Origin: Kryptolebias marmoratus
Lineage: Eukaryota > Chordata > Actinopteri > Cyprinodontiformes > Rivulidae
Length of the DNA: 64,000 nucleotides
Direction of reading: 5' to 3'
NCBI RefSeq assembly: GCF_001649575.2
Contig: NC_051437.1
Span: 15,373,871 to 15,437,870 of the forward strand
Every line of letters starts with the position of its first letter. The first letter of the stretch is position 1. Both the position numbers and the translations under genes were made by a program. Positions 43,444 to 55,339 of this stretch are shown in pieces. The notes below the pieces were generated by a model. The model saw only the letters and a list, made by a program, of their open reading frames with translations, was not told where the DNA came from and ran no database searches.

Positions 43444-45212
43444 TGAGGATGTGAACTTGCTGTATCAGTGAGCTGTAAGGAAGAAGGAGTCAGGGTGAAC
43501 TCAAATCAAAAGCAAAGAGAGACAGAGGTGGCCCCTGTCACTCTTCCTTTGTGTTTTTTTAGATTATTGCTGTACATAAATAGACTGAGCTGTAGTCTGC
43601 TTGTTCACAGCACACCTCAGCCTGAGTCCAAACTGAAAGAATTGCACCTCAATCCTAAACCCTCCCCCAACCTCTTAACCCTTTATTACAAGATATGTTT
43701 TATCATTTTTTGTTTCTCTTTCCAGCTTAAAATCTCCCCTTAAACACACTGACTCACACCGACGGCTCACTTGAACATGACGAGTGTGTATATTATTGGA
43801 GTTTACAGAGATAAACTTTTGCACCTTATTGCCCAGCAGAGGTCAGGGTGGCTGTCTTTGTGTTACCTCATCTGTCACTCGAGCAGAGCAGGATGGAAAG
43901 TACACACGAAGAAGAATCGGCTGATGAAAACAATAGGAGATGGACAGACGTGTTGCACTACTTCACTACATTTAAAAAAACTCTGCTGTCCTCATGGTAG
44001 AAACAGATGTTTAATAAACCCTCATATGCTGTAAAGAACACTACACCTCAAGATGCTGTTCTTCAGTATTTAAGGAGGGCAACACTGAAGAGGTAAAGGA
44101 AGTGTACAAATCCTCACCTGCTTGTCCCAAGACACCCTCCCCGTCCCTCCTCTTTTGCCTTGACTGAGAAGTTGTCTTGATTTGACGTTGAACCTTTTGC
44201 ACCTGATTTTACCTCTTTAACACGATTAGATCATTTAAAACCCCCGTCAAACTCTGTGCTTTTTATTTTTTTTAGTCTTTTACTTTTTAAAGGAAATCTG
44301 TATATATGATCCTAATGTTAATTCCAGGATGCTGTTCTCGGTCGTGACGGTTGGGCGGCGACGTGTTGCACATTCCTCGAGCTCAGGACTTTTTTGCTTG
44401 TTGTTTTTTGTGGGTGCCGTGAGGTGCAGATGTGTGTTCGACCCCCCACCCNGCCAGTGGAGCAAATCGTGGGATGAAATCCTCGGCGAAGCTGGTTGAA
44501 ATTGTACGTGAAGAAGAATTTCTCCGCATCGACCTGTCAAGTCTTTGTTGTCATCCATTCTCTTTTAATTCCATCGTCGTGTCTCTGTTTAGAGACTAAC
44601 CTTGCATATGTCCTTTCTTGCCATCTGTTTAAGCATGTTTCTGTATTAAACACACGTTCTTTGAATTGGTATGTGAAATAGCTGCTGCAGGAAAAAAAGG
44701 AATACCTCCTTTTAAAATGTGCATGCGACATGACATTATCACACGATTCTTATACCAAACAACACATTAGTACCTGAAGGCTGAACCAAAGCCAATGCGA
44801 AGACCGTAAAGCAGCGGTGCAATGTGTTGGCACGGATCAGAGGACTTGGATATCCAGTCACTTTTAATTGGACTGTAACAAATGTGAGTTTCTGAGCACT
44901 TGGACATCCTGTTTATTCATGCTAATGGAAAAATGTACAGGCTGCCAGAATCTAGAGGACCAAAAAGTCAGTCCTCCAAGCACACAACTGTTTCACACAG
45001 CGATCTGCTGACAACATATACTGTATCTGTGAGCGGGCCCGTCAGTGTAGATTGGAGTGTCCTCTTTTCCTCGGGTCAGTTCTGCATTTTCCCTCTCAAA
45101 CGGATTCAGAAAGAGTCAAGTGGTCCCGTGTCTCTGCCTGTGATGAAAACTGCTTATTTTCCTAGAGTGTGACAGTATGTAGCATGTACATAGAGTAGAT
45201 GAGCCCTCACTC

Positions 45213-45220
45213 TGTATATA
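45213..45220 (+). promoter_or_regulatory. Pumilio-type element TGTATATA in cdk16 3' UTR
   Basis: Exact match to the PUF consensus UGUANAUA about 70 bases before the poly(A) signal. Such an 8-mer can occur by chance in AT-rich DNA, so function is only suggested. Confidence 0.35.
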
Positions 45221-45286
45221 CAACAGTGTACAGGTTTGATACAGCTATTCACATTCTGTTTTTTTTCCCCTGTTTTGCCTTTCTTT

Positions 45287-45322
45287 AATAAAAGTCATAG
45301 CAATATTTCTGTAATCAATAAA
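45287..45322 (+). promoter_or_regulatory. cdk16: cdk16 polyadenylation signals (AATAAA at 45287-45292 and 45317-45322)
   Basis: Two canonical AATAAA hexamers 30 bases apart, after a T-rich stretch, downstream of the cdk16 stop and before the ddx20 promoter. Confidence 0.65.
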
Positions 45323-45335
45323 AAAGCCATGGAAA

Positions 45336-46375
45336 TAGGCTGATTGTGTATGTGTTTATTGAGGAAAGTTGGAACAGCTGAATGGTCAAATTGTAAAATT
45401 ATCAAGAGAAACCCCCTCACTTGCTAGAATTAGACGTGTTTGCATCAGGAATTTCACTCTGTCCCAAACAAAGGTCTTTTGAGGAAAGGTGTCATGGCTT
45501 ACAGCTATCAGTCTTTTCTCAGGAAATGTCAGGATGCTACAAAGTATGAAAGATTTGTAGAATACCATTATTTCAAATACAAATCAAACATTTATTTGTA
45601 ATTGAAACCACATATTTGGTTGGAAATTGTACAAAACCAAGTTATGAAATACAGAAATTTGAATATTTTAATATATAACTTCCAAACAACTGTTATTATT
45701 ACTAGCATAAAACTGACATAAAAGCCTCACTATATATATTAATATGTATTAAACTATATAAAATTGATAAATAAAATGAAAAATTAGAACGAGTGTAGAA
45801 AAAGGCACCCATGTGTTTAAAGACATGAAACTCTATACCATGAAACACAAGTATTTATTATAATTTTTTTTAGCTTTTTCTGTTTTTTGTGGCTTTCGGA
45901 CGTCCATTTAAGTCTCAAATAGACATTTTTATCATTTTGTGTTGAGTTTTGCTAATGTTTTAAAGTGGCTCACATGAGCTTGAGCTGCCTGTTTGAAAAA
46001 CATCACATAGGCATTTATACAATTTAAAAAAAAAAGAAAGAAAAAAGATTCTTTTTGTGAAGCTTTTTTACTTTTGCTCATTGAAGCAGCACGACCCTCG
46101 GATGGTTGTGAGGACCGTGGGTTTTAACCACACAGGAGAGCAGGAACAGCATAACTTTGAAACTATAAAAACAAAACGAGAATTTGGTTAGTCAGTGTGT
46201 GATTATACTACAGCAGTGGTGTCCAATCCTGGTCCTATCGGGTCACCATCCTGCATGTTTTTTAGATGCTTCCCTGTTCTTCAGCAGGTCTTCAAGCTCT
46301 GCAAAAGCCTGTTAATCACTCAGCCATTCAAAGCAGAGAAACATCTAAAACAGGCAGGATAGCGACTTGAAGTGT
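45336..46375. other. cdk16-ddx20 intergenic region
   Basis: AT-rich, with a palindromic MITE-like piece at its right end (46196-46374). No gene seen. Confidence 0.6.
46196..46374. mobile_element. MITE-like palindromic element (partial)
   Basis: Left part GGTGTCCAATCCTGGTCC, then ATCCTGCATGTTTTTTAGATG. The right part AAACATCTAAAACAGGCAGGAT is roughly its inverse complement, so the piece can fold back. This arrangement is common in fish short hAT-like MITEs. The outer right arm appears lost. Confidence 0.5.
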
Positions 46376-46404
46376 GTGTGTAAAACACATGAAGTAGTTC
46401 CCCT

Positions 46405-46428
46405 CCACGACACCAGGGGGCGCCAAAG
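46405..46428 (+). promoter_or_regulatory. CTCF-like motif in ddx20 promoter
   Basis: CACCAGGGGGCGCC at 46411-46424 is a near-perfect CTCF core, about 70 bases before the ddx20 ATG. It lies at the boundary between the tandem genes cdk16 and ddx20. Confidence 0.55.
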
Positions 46429-46489
46429 AACGCTTTTCCTCCTGAAGCGCTTATAACTCTGTCACCAGCGGGTAAACAACCTAGCAAAC

Positions 46490-46685
46490 ATGGCTGCCTC
46501 CGTGAGGAAAGCAGCCCACGACATCGAAACGCGAAAAAGGACCGACGACGTGCTTCTGTCGGAGGGGATCGAGTTCAGCTCGCTGCTGCTGTCTCAGGCC
46601 GTGCTGGACGGACTGTCCGCCGCGGGCTTCCACAAACCCTCCCCGATCCAGCTGAAGGCCATCCCGCTGGGCCGCTGCGGACTCG
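46490..46685 (+). CDS. ddx20: ddx20 exon 1
   Basis: ATG at 46490 (CAAACATGG context). Encodes [20 protein letters not shown], then [16 protein letters not shown] and the Q motif [16 protein letters not shown]. Donor CTCG|GTGGGT, phase 1. Confidence 0.95.
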
Positions 46686-49600
46686 GTGGGTACAGGCAGG
46701 GATGCGTGCATGTTGGCAGCTGATTTGTGTGGAGTCAGAATCAGGTCGATTGAATGGGTTTGTGCTTCCGAGTCAATCTGAACTACTTCAAACTGATTTA
46801 CATGTCAAAGAATTTATTTCAGCAAAGCTGGTGCTTCGAGAAGTTTAAGTGTGATGGACTACATTTATTCTTAATTTTAATCTTCTATATGAAAATGTTG
46901 TAGAGATTGCTTACTCTAGTCCTCATATGAGAAGTAAACAGCACATAAGAGCACATTTTTGTTGGACTACTAAAATAGGTTTAGAAAATTCAAAGTTTTC
47001 TTTATTTTGCGCCTTTTGCTGTCCTCCAGTTTGTCTTCTGCTTGAACATTTTAGTTCCTAAACCTTTAATATCAAACCTGTGGCAACATATGCCACTTTG
47101 TGGATAAGAAATCCATCCTGAACTCAGTCACTATGTCAAAGAGGAACTGTCATTAGTTTTTGGCTTATATGTACACCATATCTTAGGTACATATCTTCCA
47201 CATTTATTGTATGATCTTTGTGTTTTGGGCTACATGTTTCAATATGAGGATTTGATTTCATTAGTATGGATTTTTCTTATGGTTTATTAGCATATCTGAT
47301 TCATTAGGGTTTTTTCACGGGCCACCGATTTGTTCCCTTTTTTCAATTGTGTAAAATGTAAATAAAAACAGATTGCAATGATTTGCAAATCTCAAACCAA
47401 CATTTTATTCACAGTGGAACATGGCTGACAAATTGAATGTTTAAACTGAGATGTCACCATCAAATGAGGTCAGTTCAGCACCCAGATTTTTCAGCTATGA
47501 AGCCAAGTTGTTGTAATAGATGCAGTTTGTCGTTTAGAAATGTCTTTCTGAAATCTGCAAGACCTTCCCTGAAAAAGACGTCTGGATGGGGAGCATACTG
47601 TATTTTGTTCTTTATATACTTTTCTTCATTGACGGTGCCTTTCCAGATGCTCATGCAATTGGCACTAATGTGTCCCTATACCATCAGAGAAGCAAGCTTT
47701 TGAACTTGAGAACAGGGCAGATGGTTTGATGATATTATGAACTGTAGATGAGAGATTCAGCCTCTCTCTAAAAAGATTTTTTTTATACCCAGTCCTCTTG
47801 CTGACCTGTTGCCAATTAATCTAATTAGCTGCAAAATACTTCTCCATCTGTTTCTTATTCGTATCACTTGGTTTTACAGTCTTGTGTTGCCCTGTCCTAA
47901 TTTTTTTAGATGTTTTCAGATGTGTTTCTGCCATAAAATTCAAAATTATCCTATGTTCCACCTGAAAATTGTACAATTTCTTAGTTTAAACATATGTTAT
48001 GTTTGCCAGTTCCATAAATAAAATATGGGTTTTTTAGATTTGCAAATCATTGCATTCTGTTTTTGTTTACATTTTACACCATGTCCAAATGTTTCTGGAA
48101 TAGGGGTTGTATTTGTGGCACTTCCCAAGTGTTTATTGGAATCAGATCGACTCAAATTTCTTCTCTGCATAATTAACATTCTGCTTTTCCGCATGACCAT
48201 TTCTACTGTCAACACAAACTACAGTAAATACTGTAAATGGATGTATTCTGACTCAGACTCGATGGAATTTCATTAGTTATTTCTAATGCTTTGTAAAGAA
48301 TTGGTACACCAACATTACCATGGTAATCAAAGTCAGGAGTTGAAGGACAACATTTCAAAATCCTCTTCTTTTCACAGATGGCTCACAGTGAGATGAGGGA
48401 TTACAATCAGAGAATCAGTTTTTTGTTAACTGAAATAATTCCAGATATTAACACAAGAAGAGTCATCCTGTTGGATCTGCAAACTGTAGAAACACCTGAT
48501 TATGTCTACGCTAAATCAAACATTGTTTGTCAGATGTGGTCTAAAACAGTCTAAATCTAGATTTGTATGAGAATGAACTTCATATTTGAACGGGACTTTT
48601 TGGGGCTTTAGTTCCAACCTCCATCTGTCCTGTGCGTACCGATAACAGTTGGGGTTACAGACGCTTCTAAGTTCAGAGGATTATCATTTCTGATGCACTG
48701 CCACGATATTCAAGCACTTCTTTGTTGCAGCTCGACACCAACAAATATTTATAAATCTGTTAAAACAAAACAAAGTCCTGCATAATCAGTACTATTGAAT
48801 GAATGATTTCAGCGAAGACATGTAGAAATGTGGCCTCAAATATGCGTCAGACACAAGTATGATAAATGAAATTTGGACGTGAACTCGAACATTCCCTTTG
48901 CAATGAATGTTCTTTGCTTTATGTGATGAAACAGACTCAACAATTATACATTACCTGCATTCAGTTTGTCTGTTAAATAGTAACTTGTACCAAAATAGCA
49001 TTAAAACCACTCATTTCACCCATGTAAAAGTTTTTTCTTTTAGTTAACTGGTCATATTTTGTTTTAGATTTGATTGTTCAAGCCAAGTCTGGCACAGGGA
49101 AGACATGCGTGTTCTGCACCATCGCTCTCGACTCTCTTGTCCTCGAGAATCCAGCCACTCAGGTCAGTTCAATCACTCTGCTGGAGCTCAAGATTGTAAG
49201 TGAAAAATACAGAAATATAACCTTCCCAGTTTTTTAACTTCAGTGCTGATTGTACTTTAGTTGTAAATAATATTTTTTTTATGTAAGTTGAGTGAAGTTC
49301 ATGCCTTTATTTTTGCCCCATTTTGCCATCAATAGATGGTCCCGAGCACTGATCACTTTATTTGTCTCAATCCCATGATTTTAAGCTGCTCACAAAAAAA
49401 TTAAGACAAGAAAGAAGCATTTTTATTAAAGGCCTAGCTTTCCTTGAAAGAATGCAATTCGCCCATCACCTCTCATGTCAGAATTTTAAACTAAAGATAG
49501 TCTTATGTTGAGAAATGATAACGTTGTAGCCGTTTTGATGAAATGTAAATAAGGGTGCGCAAAACCTCATGCAATATTGCGAGATGTCACACTCAAGAGT

Positions 49601-52600
49601 ATGTGTACTAACATATCAGATTTTAGCACAATATCTGTAAAATTGACTGAGATAAAGTCTTAAGGTCAGTTGGCTGTGGCAGCCATTTTGAATTGGGTTG
49701 GCTCCAAAAGTTACTCAGTTGTAGACGTACTCCCGATGATTAGTTACTGAGAGTTTCATTAAAATTTGTCCAGTGGTTCATGAGATATGATAACAGGTGC
49801 ACACACAGAGACATGGGCACTGTAATCTCATTAGCTGAGAAGTGTTACAGATTGGGAACACTTGAGCATCTGCACAACTTTAATCTGGTTTTTCCACTGA
49901 ACTGTAATTCAGAAACAACCCCCCGTTTCCCTTTTTGCAGGTTCTTGTTTTGGCTCCGACACGTGAGATAGCAGTGCAGATCCACTCGGTGGTGACGGCC
50001 ATCGGCTGTGCCATGGAGGGCCTGGAGTGCCACGTTTTCATCGGGGGGAGGCCCGTGAGCCAAGACAAACAGCATTTGAAGAAGTGTCACATCGCAGTGG
50101 GCTCACCTGGTGAGAGGCCGGCGGGATTCCGCTGAGCATGACCTGCTCATGTAGTTCTCACACTGATGTTTGTGTTTGGTAACAACATTGCTGGTTGTGC
50201 TGTCAGGTCGCATCAGGCAGCTCATCGAGCTGGAAATGTTGTCCACCGCCAGCATCAGGCTGTTTGTTCTGGACGAGGCGGACAAGCTGCTGGAGGAGGG
50301 CAGCTTCCAGGAGCAGATAAAGTAAGGAGGACACACACTTCTGTTTATGGGATTTAGCCGTGGTTTTTATACTTCAATGAAAACGTTCGTGCTGAAATTC
50401 ACCCAGTCTCCCTGCTCTCCCTCAGCTGGATCTTCTCCTGCCTGCCTGCCAACAAACAGATGCTTGCTCTCTCTGCTACCTACCCAGAATCCCTTGCTCA
50501 GTACCTCACCCGCTACATGAATGAGCCCACCTTCGTTAGACTCAATCCAAGTGACATGGGTCTGAAAGGTAAGACTATATGCAATGATCTGGAAGCTGAA
50601 TGAACTTGGTTACTTCCTGTCAGGACATTTTTTAAGAGTTAAGAGATTAACAAAAAGCAAAAAACTAAGACTGAAGCACTGATAATAAAAAACAAACTCT
50701 TCTTTTCGACAGGATTCCATTTAGGGCTTTAACTTTCTTGGAAAGTGTCTCATTGAGTAGCAGCACAGAGCTTCACCAGAAGGAAATCCACCCATCGTTC
50801 TCCGTGACTTTGATCTGAATATTTCCTGTCTTTTGTCCTAATGCTCCCCATATCAGGTATAAAGCAGTTCTACAAGCTGGTGCCGTCTCACTCCCTTCCT
50901 CACAAGGTTTTTGAGGAGAAGGTGCAGCATTTACTCAAGCTGTTCAGTAAAATCCCGTTCAACCAAGCCTTGGTGTTTTCCAACCTACACACGAGGTAAC
51001 AACAGCTTTTTAATCTTCTCCCTCCTCTGACCAACTTTATTACCAAAAAAGAAAAAAAAAAACATTATCACATTAGATGGGCGAGGTAGGATTTATTTTT
51101 GAACCGCTTCTGTGTTGCTGGATTTGTCTCACAGGGCTCAACACCTGGCAGACATCCTGTCCTCCAAAGGCTTACCTGCTGTTTGTATATCGGGTGAGAT
51201 TAAATCTGCGGACTGTGGAGTAATAACATCAAGAAAAAGGAAAACATCAAATGTTCATTTTCCATTAATGAAATATACTTTAGATGGGGAAAAAAATGCA
51301 TAACTGTAATTGTTTTAGTTTTTAATTTTAGAAAGGCTGATCGTGCCTCCTGTTGGAATCAGTTCAGTAGACACAATGATTAAATTGTAAAGACAACATT
51401 TTACATGTTGTTTCTTGTAGGCTGGAGTCAGTTTTGGTGAGAGTGAGTGCATTTAGGTAACAAGATGAGAATGTCTTGAGTTGACCTGTTTTTAGATGAG
51501 AATATTTTAAAGCCAAAGACATTTTGGATTCGCTTCCTTGTGGCCATTTGAAGTATTGCAGTCTAATGTATTTCCTTATGTGGTTAATGATTGAGAGTGG
51601 ACTTGTCTTCATACAGTCACTGGTTTTTAGACATGCATATGCACATGATTAGATTCCTGCAGCTGTATTTAAAATGTAAATGATGGATGATGTGCGCAGG
51701 TGGTCTGAGTCAGGACCAGAGACTGGAGGCAATGTCCAAACTGAAGCAATACCAGTGCAGGGTGCTCATCTCCACCGACCTGGTGAGACAAACGCTTTTC
51801 TGTCCTTTCTGTTTTACTCAGTAATTATCACTCGCTGCCAAGAGGCAAAGGTGGATGGTAATTTTAATGAAACCTGCAGAAAATAATCATTGGATATACA
51901 TCTATAACTGGATACCTTTTTTGAAGTCATTCCAATTTAGGATAACTCCCACTGCCAACTAACCTTAAAAAAACACACACAAAAAAGGTTGTAACTCAGA
52001 CAATTTTACACATATTGACCTAAAATTGAAACTGGTCATTCACAACACATACCCTGGGCAAGACATCTCATGATAATGCATTACTTTATTTTCAGGGTTT
52101 GACCAAAATGTAATCTGCCATGAAATCTGGGTGATAAGGAATGTTAGGCCTTTAATTATGATCTCTTTTTGCTTTCTCTTCTTCCCTCTGAGACAGACTT
52201 CCAGGGGTATAGATGCTGAGAAAGTCAACCTGGTGATCAACCTGGATGTGCCGCAGGATTGGGAGACCTACATGCACAGGATTGGACGGGCTGGACGTTT
52301 TGGTAAGTCTCAAGCAATCAGAGGCAGTGGAAAGCTGTGATGGTGATGTGTTCAGCTTTTTTTTTTTCCCCCCTCGTCACTCGGTTAAGGACGCCTGGCT
52401 GGCTGATGACAGTACAGCAGGAGAGGATGTTTGTGTGAAGAAGTTGCATCATTATTGCAGAATCCATCCTCTGGTTTTAAGTTCTGAGATTTAGGAAAAT
52501 GACATCTTTTCAGTAGCAAATGTAATCTCGTTGCATTTATTAATTTCAGAGGCTTTCCCCCTGTGTTGGTATTAAAGCTTAGCTCACATGAACTTTTATT

Positions 52601-53985
52601 TCTCTATGTCTGGATTTAACATTATGTATTAGGATGGTATAATACCCCCCCTTTAACATTTGCTGTTATTATATGTGTTGTCTATAGGAACTCAGGGGCT
52701 GGCTGTGACCTACTGTTGCCATGGTGAGGAGGAGAATAAGATCATGGCCATAGCTCAGAAGTGTGGCCTCCATTTGTCTGCTCTTCCTTGTAAGTCCTGC
52801 TGACATTTATTGTTTTGTTCGAAGCTTATCCCTTGATATAAAGTTGACTGAATTCTTATTTTATCTGGGATTTTAGCTACGTTAGAGCGTGGATTGATGG
52901 ACGAGCCGTGTGACTGGGATGTGTGCACTGAGGCCTCCACCCCAGACTCTGTGTCGCAGCTGTCGTCTAGAACTGAAAAGAAGAGGCGCTCGAAAGCCGG
53001 AGTCTCTGTGTCTGAAGCCGTTGAGGATCAAGCTGTAGAGCATGGGAGTCAAAGAAAGGCAGATAAAGTCCCAGCAGAACCCAGTAAGGCACTGCGCGGT
53101 GAGCAAACAACGAGACGGACGACTACCACAAGAGACGCTCTGCAGCAGAGTTCTCCTCATGTGTCGCAGACTCGAAAAGAGCTGCAGGACGCCCTGCCAA
53201 AGATCCCCCCTCTCAGCTCGTTCAAGAACTGCAGGTCGAAGTTTATGACCTTTGAGGAGGCTGAGCATGACTTCCAGACGTTTATCACCACAGGTTTGGG
53301 GAGATCAGTGGAGATCATCAGAGAGTTCGGTGGCAAAGACCAGAATGGGTACAAGGAGTATATAACACTCCATGATGATGGATCTCAAGATATAGTGCAA
53401 AATAGTGGCCAGCTGCAGTCAGACATTTCACCTCGAAGTTCAGTTTCTGATTCTTCTAACTCCCCCTCCGACATGGACGATGACGTGACATCCGGAGGCT
53501 CAAATCAGCCTCCACGAGCTGAACACAAACCGCCCGTCAAACCTCAGCCTGACTTTACATCCACTGCGCAAAAACCCCCCGAACCTGAAATATGCAACCA
53601 GACATCCAGCGCAACAAGTGGGAGAGTTTCGTCTCCTCCTGAGAGCAGTGAGCAAAGTGCTAAAGCAAGCAGTCGGAGCAATCGGACAGCTCCAAGACAG
53701 ACGTGCAGGGATGAGCCAAAAAAGATGAAAAAAGAAAACAAAAAGCTCTCGGAGAAGATGAAAGGAGAGCCGCAGAGGGATGAAGAGGAGGACCGCATGG
53801 ATACGGAGGAGGAGTGGAGCTCGGAGGCATACTGGAGAGCCTATTACAGAGCCTGGAGCGATTACTACTCCTCGATGTCCTGTTTTCCAGAGCAGGGGTA
53901 CCAAAGCTACTACAGTGCAGCTCATAACTGGATGGCAGCTTATCGCATGAATGCAGTCTACATGCAGGAACTCATGAAACACTGA
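46490..53985 (+). CDS. ddx20: ddx20 (Gemin3): DEAD-box RNA helicase of the SMN complex, whole gene span (11 exons)
   Basis: Joined exons: 46490-46685, 49068-49162, 49941-50109, 50207-50321, 50426-50568, 50857-50995, 51135-51193, 51700-51782, 52197-52302, 52688-52789 and 52877-53985. All phases agree; 2316 nt, 771 residues plus stop, against 824 in human. Gemin3 helps the SMN complex load Sm rings onto spliceosomal snRNAs, in the cytoplasm and in Gems. Landmarks are Q motif [11 protein letters not shown] (49-59), Walker A AKSGTGKT (71-78), PTREIA (103-108), DEAD (176-179), SAT (208-210), [10 protein letters not shown] (334-343) and [10 protein letters not shown] (360-369). The C-terminal half is Ser/Lys/Glu-rich and diverged but ends [11 protein letters not shown] and [16 protein letters not shown], closely matching human DDX20. 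The ATG at 46490 lies in a GC-rich promoter context. No damage was seen. Confidence 0.96.
46686..49067 (+). other. ddx20: ddx20 intron 1
   Basis: 2.4 kb intron containing a Tc1-like element (47325-48112) and otherwise AT-rich unique sequence. No exon seen. Confidence 0.6.
47325..48112 (-). mobile_element. Tc1/mariner-type transposon remnant with terminal inverted repeats
   Basis: The two ends are inverted copies: AAATGTAAATAAAAACAGAT and GCAATGATTTGCAAATCTC near 47354-47393, against AGATTTGCAAATCATTGCAT and TGTTTACATTTTACACC near 48038-48080. The right end finishes GGAATAGGGGTTGTA. Inside, minus-strand sequence reads like a decayed transposase (pieces such as CATCTGGAAAGGCACCGTC and AGACGTCTTTTTCAGGGAAG). 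Frames are broken. It sits in ddx20 intron 1. Confidence 0.65.
49068..49162 (+). CDS. ddx20: ddx20 exon 2 (Walker A)
   Basis: Acceptor TTTTAG|ATTTGA. Encodes [16 protein letters not shown], then [15 protein letters not shown]. Donor CAG|GTCAGT. Confidence 0.96.
49163..49940 (+). other. ddx20: ddx20 intron 2
   Basis: 778 bp, about half of it one inverted copy of the hairpin-ended repeat. No exon seen. Confidence 0.6.
49425..49830 (-). repeat. Hairpin-ended dispersed repeat, inverted copy in ddx20 intron 2
   Basis: Reverse orientation: CCTAGCTTTCCTTGAAAGAATGC at the left end (inverted palindrome plus CTAGG), then the inverted 3' domain, CAGCCATTTTGAATTGG, TTTCATTAAAATTTGTCC and GGTTCATGAGATAT near 49786. 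Confidence 0.8.
49941..50109 (+). CDS. ddx20: ddx20 exon 3
   Basis: Acceptor TTGCAG|GTTCTT. Encodes [18 protein letters not shown], then [11 protein letters not shown] and CHIAVGSP. Donor CCTG|GTGAGA. This is helicase motif Ia and the GG region. Confidence 0.96.
50207..50321 (+). CDS. ddx20: ddx20 exon 4 (DEAD box)
   Basis: Acceptor TGTCAG|GTCGCA. Encodes [20 protein letters not shown], then [18 protein letters not shown]. Donor ATAAA|GTAAGG. Confidence 0.96.
50426..50568 (+). CDS. ddx20: ddx20 exon 5 (SAT motif)
   Basis: Acceptor CCTCAG|CTGGAT. Encodes [20 protein letters not shown], then [18 protein letters not shown]. Donor AAAG|GTAAGA. Confidence 0.96.
50857..50995 (+). CDS. ddx20: ddx20 exon 6
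   Basis: Acceptor TATCAG|GTATAA. Encodes [20 protein letters not shown], then [18 protein letters not shown], the start of the second RecA-like domain. Donor CGAG|GTAACA. Confidence 0.96.
51135..51193 (+). CDS. ddx20: ddx20 exon 7
   Basis: Acceptor TCACAG|GGCTCA. Encodes [20 protein letters not shown], almost identical to human. Donor TCGG|GTGAGA. Confidence 0.96.
51194..51699 (+). other. ddx20: ddx20 intron 7
   Basis: 506 bp of AT-rich unique sequence. Nothing recognised in it. Confidence 0.6.
51700..51782 (+). CDS. ddx20: ddx20 exon 8
   Basis: Acceptor TGCGCAG|GTGGTC. Encodes [20 protein letters not shown], then VLISTDL. Donor CTG|GTGAGA. Confidence 0.95.
51783..52196 (+). other. ddx20: ddx20 intron 8
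   Basis: 414 bp almost filled by a degraded copy of the hairpin-ended repeat. Confidence 0.6.
51825..52160 (+). repeat. Hairpin-ended dispersed repeat, degraded copy in ddx20 intron 8
   Basis: Recognisable boxes: ATTTTAATGAAACCTGCAG, ATACATCTATAACTGGATAC, then TTTGACCAAAATG and a terminal AAGGAATGTTAGGCC near 52137-52151. The start is eroded. Confidence 0.65.
52197..52302 (+). CDS. ddx20: ddx20 exon 9 (motifs V and VI)
   Basis: Acceptor AGACAG|ACTTCC. Encodes [19 protein letters not shown], then [15 protein letters not shown]. Donor TTTG|GTAAGT. Confidence 0.97.
52303..52687 (+). other. ddx20: ddx20 intron 9
   Basis: 385 bp, unremarkable apart from a T-run and C-run. No exon seen. Confidence 0.6.
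52688..52789 (+). CDS. ddx20: ddx20 exon 10
   Basis: Acceptor CTATAG|GAACTC. Encodes [20 protein letters not shown], then [13 protein letters not shown]. Donor CCTT|GTAAGT. Confidence 0.95.
52877..53985 (+). CDS. ddx20: ddx20 terminal exon 11
   Basis: Acceptor TTTTAG|CTACGT. Encodes [16 protein letters not shown], a low-complexity Ser/Lys/Glu-rich region, and the conserved Tyr/Trp-rich end. Stop TGA at 53983-53985. It holds nearly half of the protein. Confidence 0.96.
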
Positions 53986-54175
53986 TCTAAATAATGGAAA
54001 TCAGCATTTCCAATCAAGTGTTCAGTAAACCAGAGCCGTTTTCTTCATGGCCTTGAAGATTACTTGCACTTGGGGTCTAACACATTGCACTCAGATTTCT
54101 GTATTTTTCAACAAGTTTATCCCATGCATGGTGTCTTGATAACTTTTCTAACAATAAACTACTCGTATTGAGCGT
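53986..54175 (+). other. ddx20: ddx20 3' UTR with poly(A) signal
   Basis: Short 3' UTR. A canonical AATAAA at 54153-54158 sits about 170 bases after the stop codon. Confidence 0.75.
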
Positions 54176-55339
54176 GAACTGCATCTTCAATTCCTTTTTC
54201 TGTTCATTTGACTTTGCTCAATTGTGAATGCACTCCTGCTCATTAATCAATCCTCGTGTGTACAGGGGAAGATCAAAGTTTCATATTCTGCATGCGCTCT
54301 CTTCAGCAGGGGTCAAACATCTCCACACCCTCCTGATTACAGGCTAATCAACCCACCAACCCGTTCACCCAATCAGTGAAAAGTCAACACCCTTGAATAA
54401 ATGAATCTGAACTAGAGGGGACACTTGAGCTAATTTTCCCAACATTAGCATTTATGTTCCCAATTTAAGTCATTTAGCAGAGGTGAAGACTGTGTAACGC
54501 TCGCTCTGTTAGCAGTGGTGTGGATGGATTTTGTATTAAAAGTTTTCCGAGAGGATGCATAAGATGCAGGTGGGAGCAGAGGTGTTACTACGTGAAGAAG
54601 ATACAACCGAGCCAGAGGTAAACCTGCCGAATTAAAATGTTTGGAAACTTGCGGGCCTCTTGGGCTTGATGACGGATAATTTCCCTGCTGTTGTGCGAGG
54701 GAGCACCAGGTGTTTGTTGTGCACCCTGCAGGACTTTACCTGCGCAGCTGTGTCCAGATGCTCACACCGGGTATTAGCATGGAACGCTTCCAAGCAGGTG
54801 CCCTTTCTTTTTCAAACAGAGCAGGAAAGCCAGAGTTTGTCCCCGGAATTATGTGAGTTTGTCCACGGAGATTGATTCTGGCTGTGATCTCTCTGATTCT
54901 TTCCAAAAAGCTTTTTTTTTTTTCCACATGTTTGCTGTCTACATCAGGGAGCACATTATCAGCTTTCAGGTGCAGTTTTATCTTCCTAGTGCCAATTTCT
55001 GGATGAGTTCTGTCTGTGATGATTATTCACAAACTAAGAAAGCATTTAACACAGTGGACTCCAGCTAAAGGTGGAGGTGTCCCCCTCAGGATCAGGGACT
55101 TCACAGGACAGAGCAAAAGTTTTGAACAATTATTATCCTACCTGTTCTTTAAAGCTTTGAATTACCTCAATTTGGAGAAATTGAGTACAATTCTGACCAT
55201 ATTGATAAGCTAACAGCTAGTCCTGGCAGGACCAAGACCAAAGTTTGCTTTAGATCAGAAACAATCTGTTTTAATTTTGATCCTGCTTGTATTGGCCGTT
55301 AGTTCATTAATCTGGTCAAATTCAAATTTAAACTATAAT

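Larger units (their letters stand above)
43049..45335 (+). other. cdk16: cdk16 3' UTR
   Basis: Follows the TAG and runs to two close polyadenylation signals. It holds a (CA)n microsatellite (43212-43247), a single ambiguous base at 44452 and a Pumilio-type element near the end. Earlier AATAAA-like sites (around 44011) could give shorter transcripts. Length is inferred from the signals. Confidence 0.6.

Noticed and set aside
53500..53982. 160-codon minus-strand frame
   Set aside because: Antisense shadow of ddx20 exon 11.
52894..53985. 363-codon frame as a separate intronless gene
   Set aside because: It is the terminal exon of ddx20, joined in frame through the acceptor at 52877.
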